The notes under the pieces are model-generated. The model was not told the origin of the DNA. It saw only the letters and a list, made by a program, of their open reading frames with translations, and did no database searches. Positions 6,564 to 7,420 of a DNA stretch of 7,420 nt are shown in pieces (positions within the stretch are counted from its first letter, which is position 1; each line of letters begins with the position of its first letter). Location: positions 1-7,420 of the forward strand of contig JAHIPE010000144.1 in NCBI GenBank assembly GCA_018894655.1, written 5' to 3'. A program made the translations under genes and the position numbers. This DNA comes from Actinomycetota bacterium (lineage in GTDB: Bacteria > Actinomycetota > Geothermincolia > Fen-727 > Anoxymicrobiaceae).

Positions 6564-6593
6564 CCGCTGGGCCTTGAGTTCAGCGGTTTTTTT
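6564..6593 (+). terminator. Intrinsic terminator upstream of 16S rRNA
   Basis: CCGCTGGGC (6564-6572), loop CTTGA, GTTCAGCGG (6578-6586) forms a 9-bp stem with two G-U pairs, followed directly by seven T (6587-6593). This is the clearest factor-independent terminator in the window. It lies 149 bp after the tyrS stop and ~100 bp before 16S, downstream of P1. It could end tyrS readthrough or attenuate rRNA transcription. Confidence 0.8.
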
Positions 6594-6614
6594 GTGAGAT
6601 AACAAAAAGCCAGT

Positions 6615-6630
6615 ACCTTGAAAACTGAAC
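6615..6630 (+). promoter_or_regulatory. boxA-like rRNA antitermination/processing element
   Basis: ACCTTGAAAACTGAAC matches the CTTTGAAAACT-type sequence that commonly precedes 16S rRNA in Gram-positive rrn operons, where boxA loads the Nus antitermination complex. It lies 58 bp before the estimated 16S 5' end. Its core ACCTTGAAA is repeated exactly 150 bp upstream at 6465-6473, next to the P1 start. Confidence 0.55.
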
Positions 6631-6687
6631 AGTGGACGGCCTGATAGTTACCGCTAACTTAAAGCGGATGTCAGATCAAGTAACAAT

Positions 6688-7420
<733 letters not shown>

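Larger units (their letters stand above)
6463..6687 (+). other. 16S rRNA leader (pre-rRNA 5' region)
   Basis: This stretch, visibly richer in A+T than the coding DNA around it, runs from the predicted P1 start to the 16S 5' end. It contains a boxA-like word at 6465-6473, an intrinsic-type terminator at 6564-6593, a second boxA-like word at 6615-6623 and a small hairpin (CCGCT 6651-6655, AGCGG 6663-6667). No tRNA or protein gene is supported. Either P1 transcripts read through the terminator into 16S, or P1 makes a ~130-nt RNA ending at ~6593 and 16S has another promoter that I could not identify. Confidence 0.6.

Noticed and set aside
6618..6648. Second rRNA promoter using TTGAAA and GATAGT
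   Set aside because: Spacing is 19 bp, the -10 is poor, and TTGAAAACTGAAC is better explained as a boxA-type leader motif. It remains possible if P1 transcripts stop at 6593.

Overview
The window looks like a chromosomal housekeeping segment of a GC-rich bacterium. It has strong Shine-Dalgarno sites in places, frequent GTG/TTG starts, a class A penicillin-binding protein with PASTA repeats, and the 5' half of a bacterial 16S rRNA gene. The order argH tail, 3-methyladenine glycosylase, tyrosyl-tRNA synthetase, rRNA operon recalls actinobacterial gene order as I remember it. A deep-branching, uncultured-type Actinomycetota member is my best guess. Bacillota or Chloroflexota cannot be excluded without a 16S search.

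Layout. Positions 2-328 carry the last 108 codons of argininosuccinate lyase (argH). A 13-bp dyad overlapping an extended -10 element sits on the argH stop codon. It is followed by three tightly spaced plus-strand genes: an unrecognised 135-aa protein (385-792, faint RemA/DUF370-like N-terminus), a DNA-3-methyladenine glycosylase (813-1385), and a NIF3/DUF34-family metalloprotein with a lysine-rich tail (1411-2409). A GC-rich hairpin pair (2421-2462) separates these from the convergent 807-aa bifunctional PBP (4890-2467, minus strand). A 286-bp divergent spacer holds a dyad upstream of the PBP gene and a -10 element for tyrS (5177-6415). A consensus-like rRNA promoter begins 12 bp after the tyrS stop, followed by a ~225-nt leader and 16S rRNA from about 6688 to the window edge.

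How the genes fit together. argH completes arginine synthesis, the glycosylase repairs alkylated DNA, the PBP builds and cross-links peptidoglycan, and TyrRS and 16S rRNA serve translation. No common pathway is evident, and I see no mobile element, CRISPR array or defence system.

The most unusual stretch is the rRNA leader (6428-6690). A good sigma-70-type promoter is followed about 100 bp later by a textbook intrinsic terminator (9-bp stem plus seven T), all upstream of 16S. A 9-base boxA-like word (ACCTTGAAA) occurs once at the predicted transcript start and again after the terminator, and an upstream segment can pair with the terminator loop. This could be an attenuated or antiterminated rRNA leader, or a separate small RNA ending before a second rRNA promoter. 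It is the best candidate here for something not yet described, but it rests on sequence inspection only.
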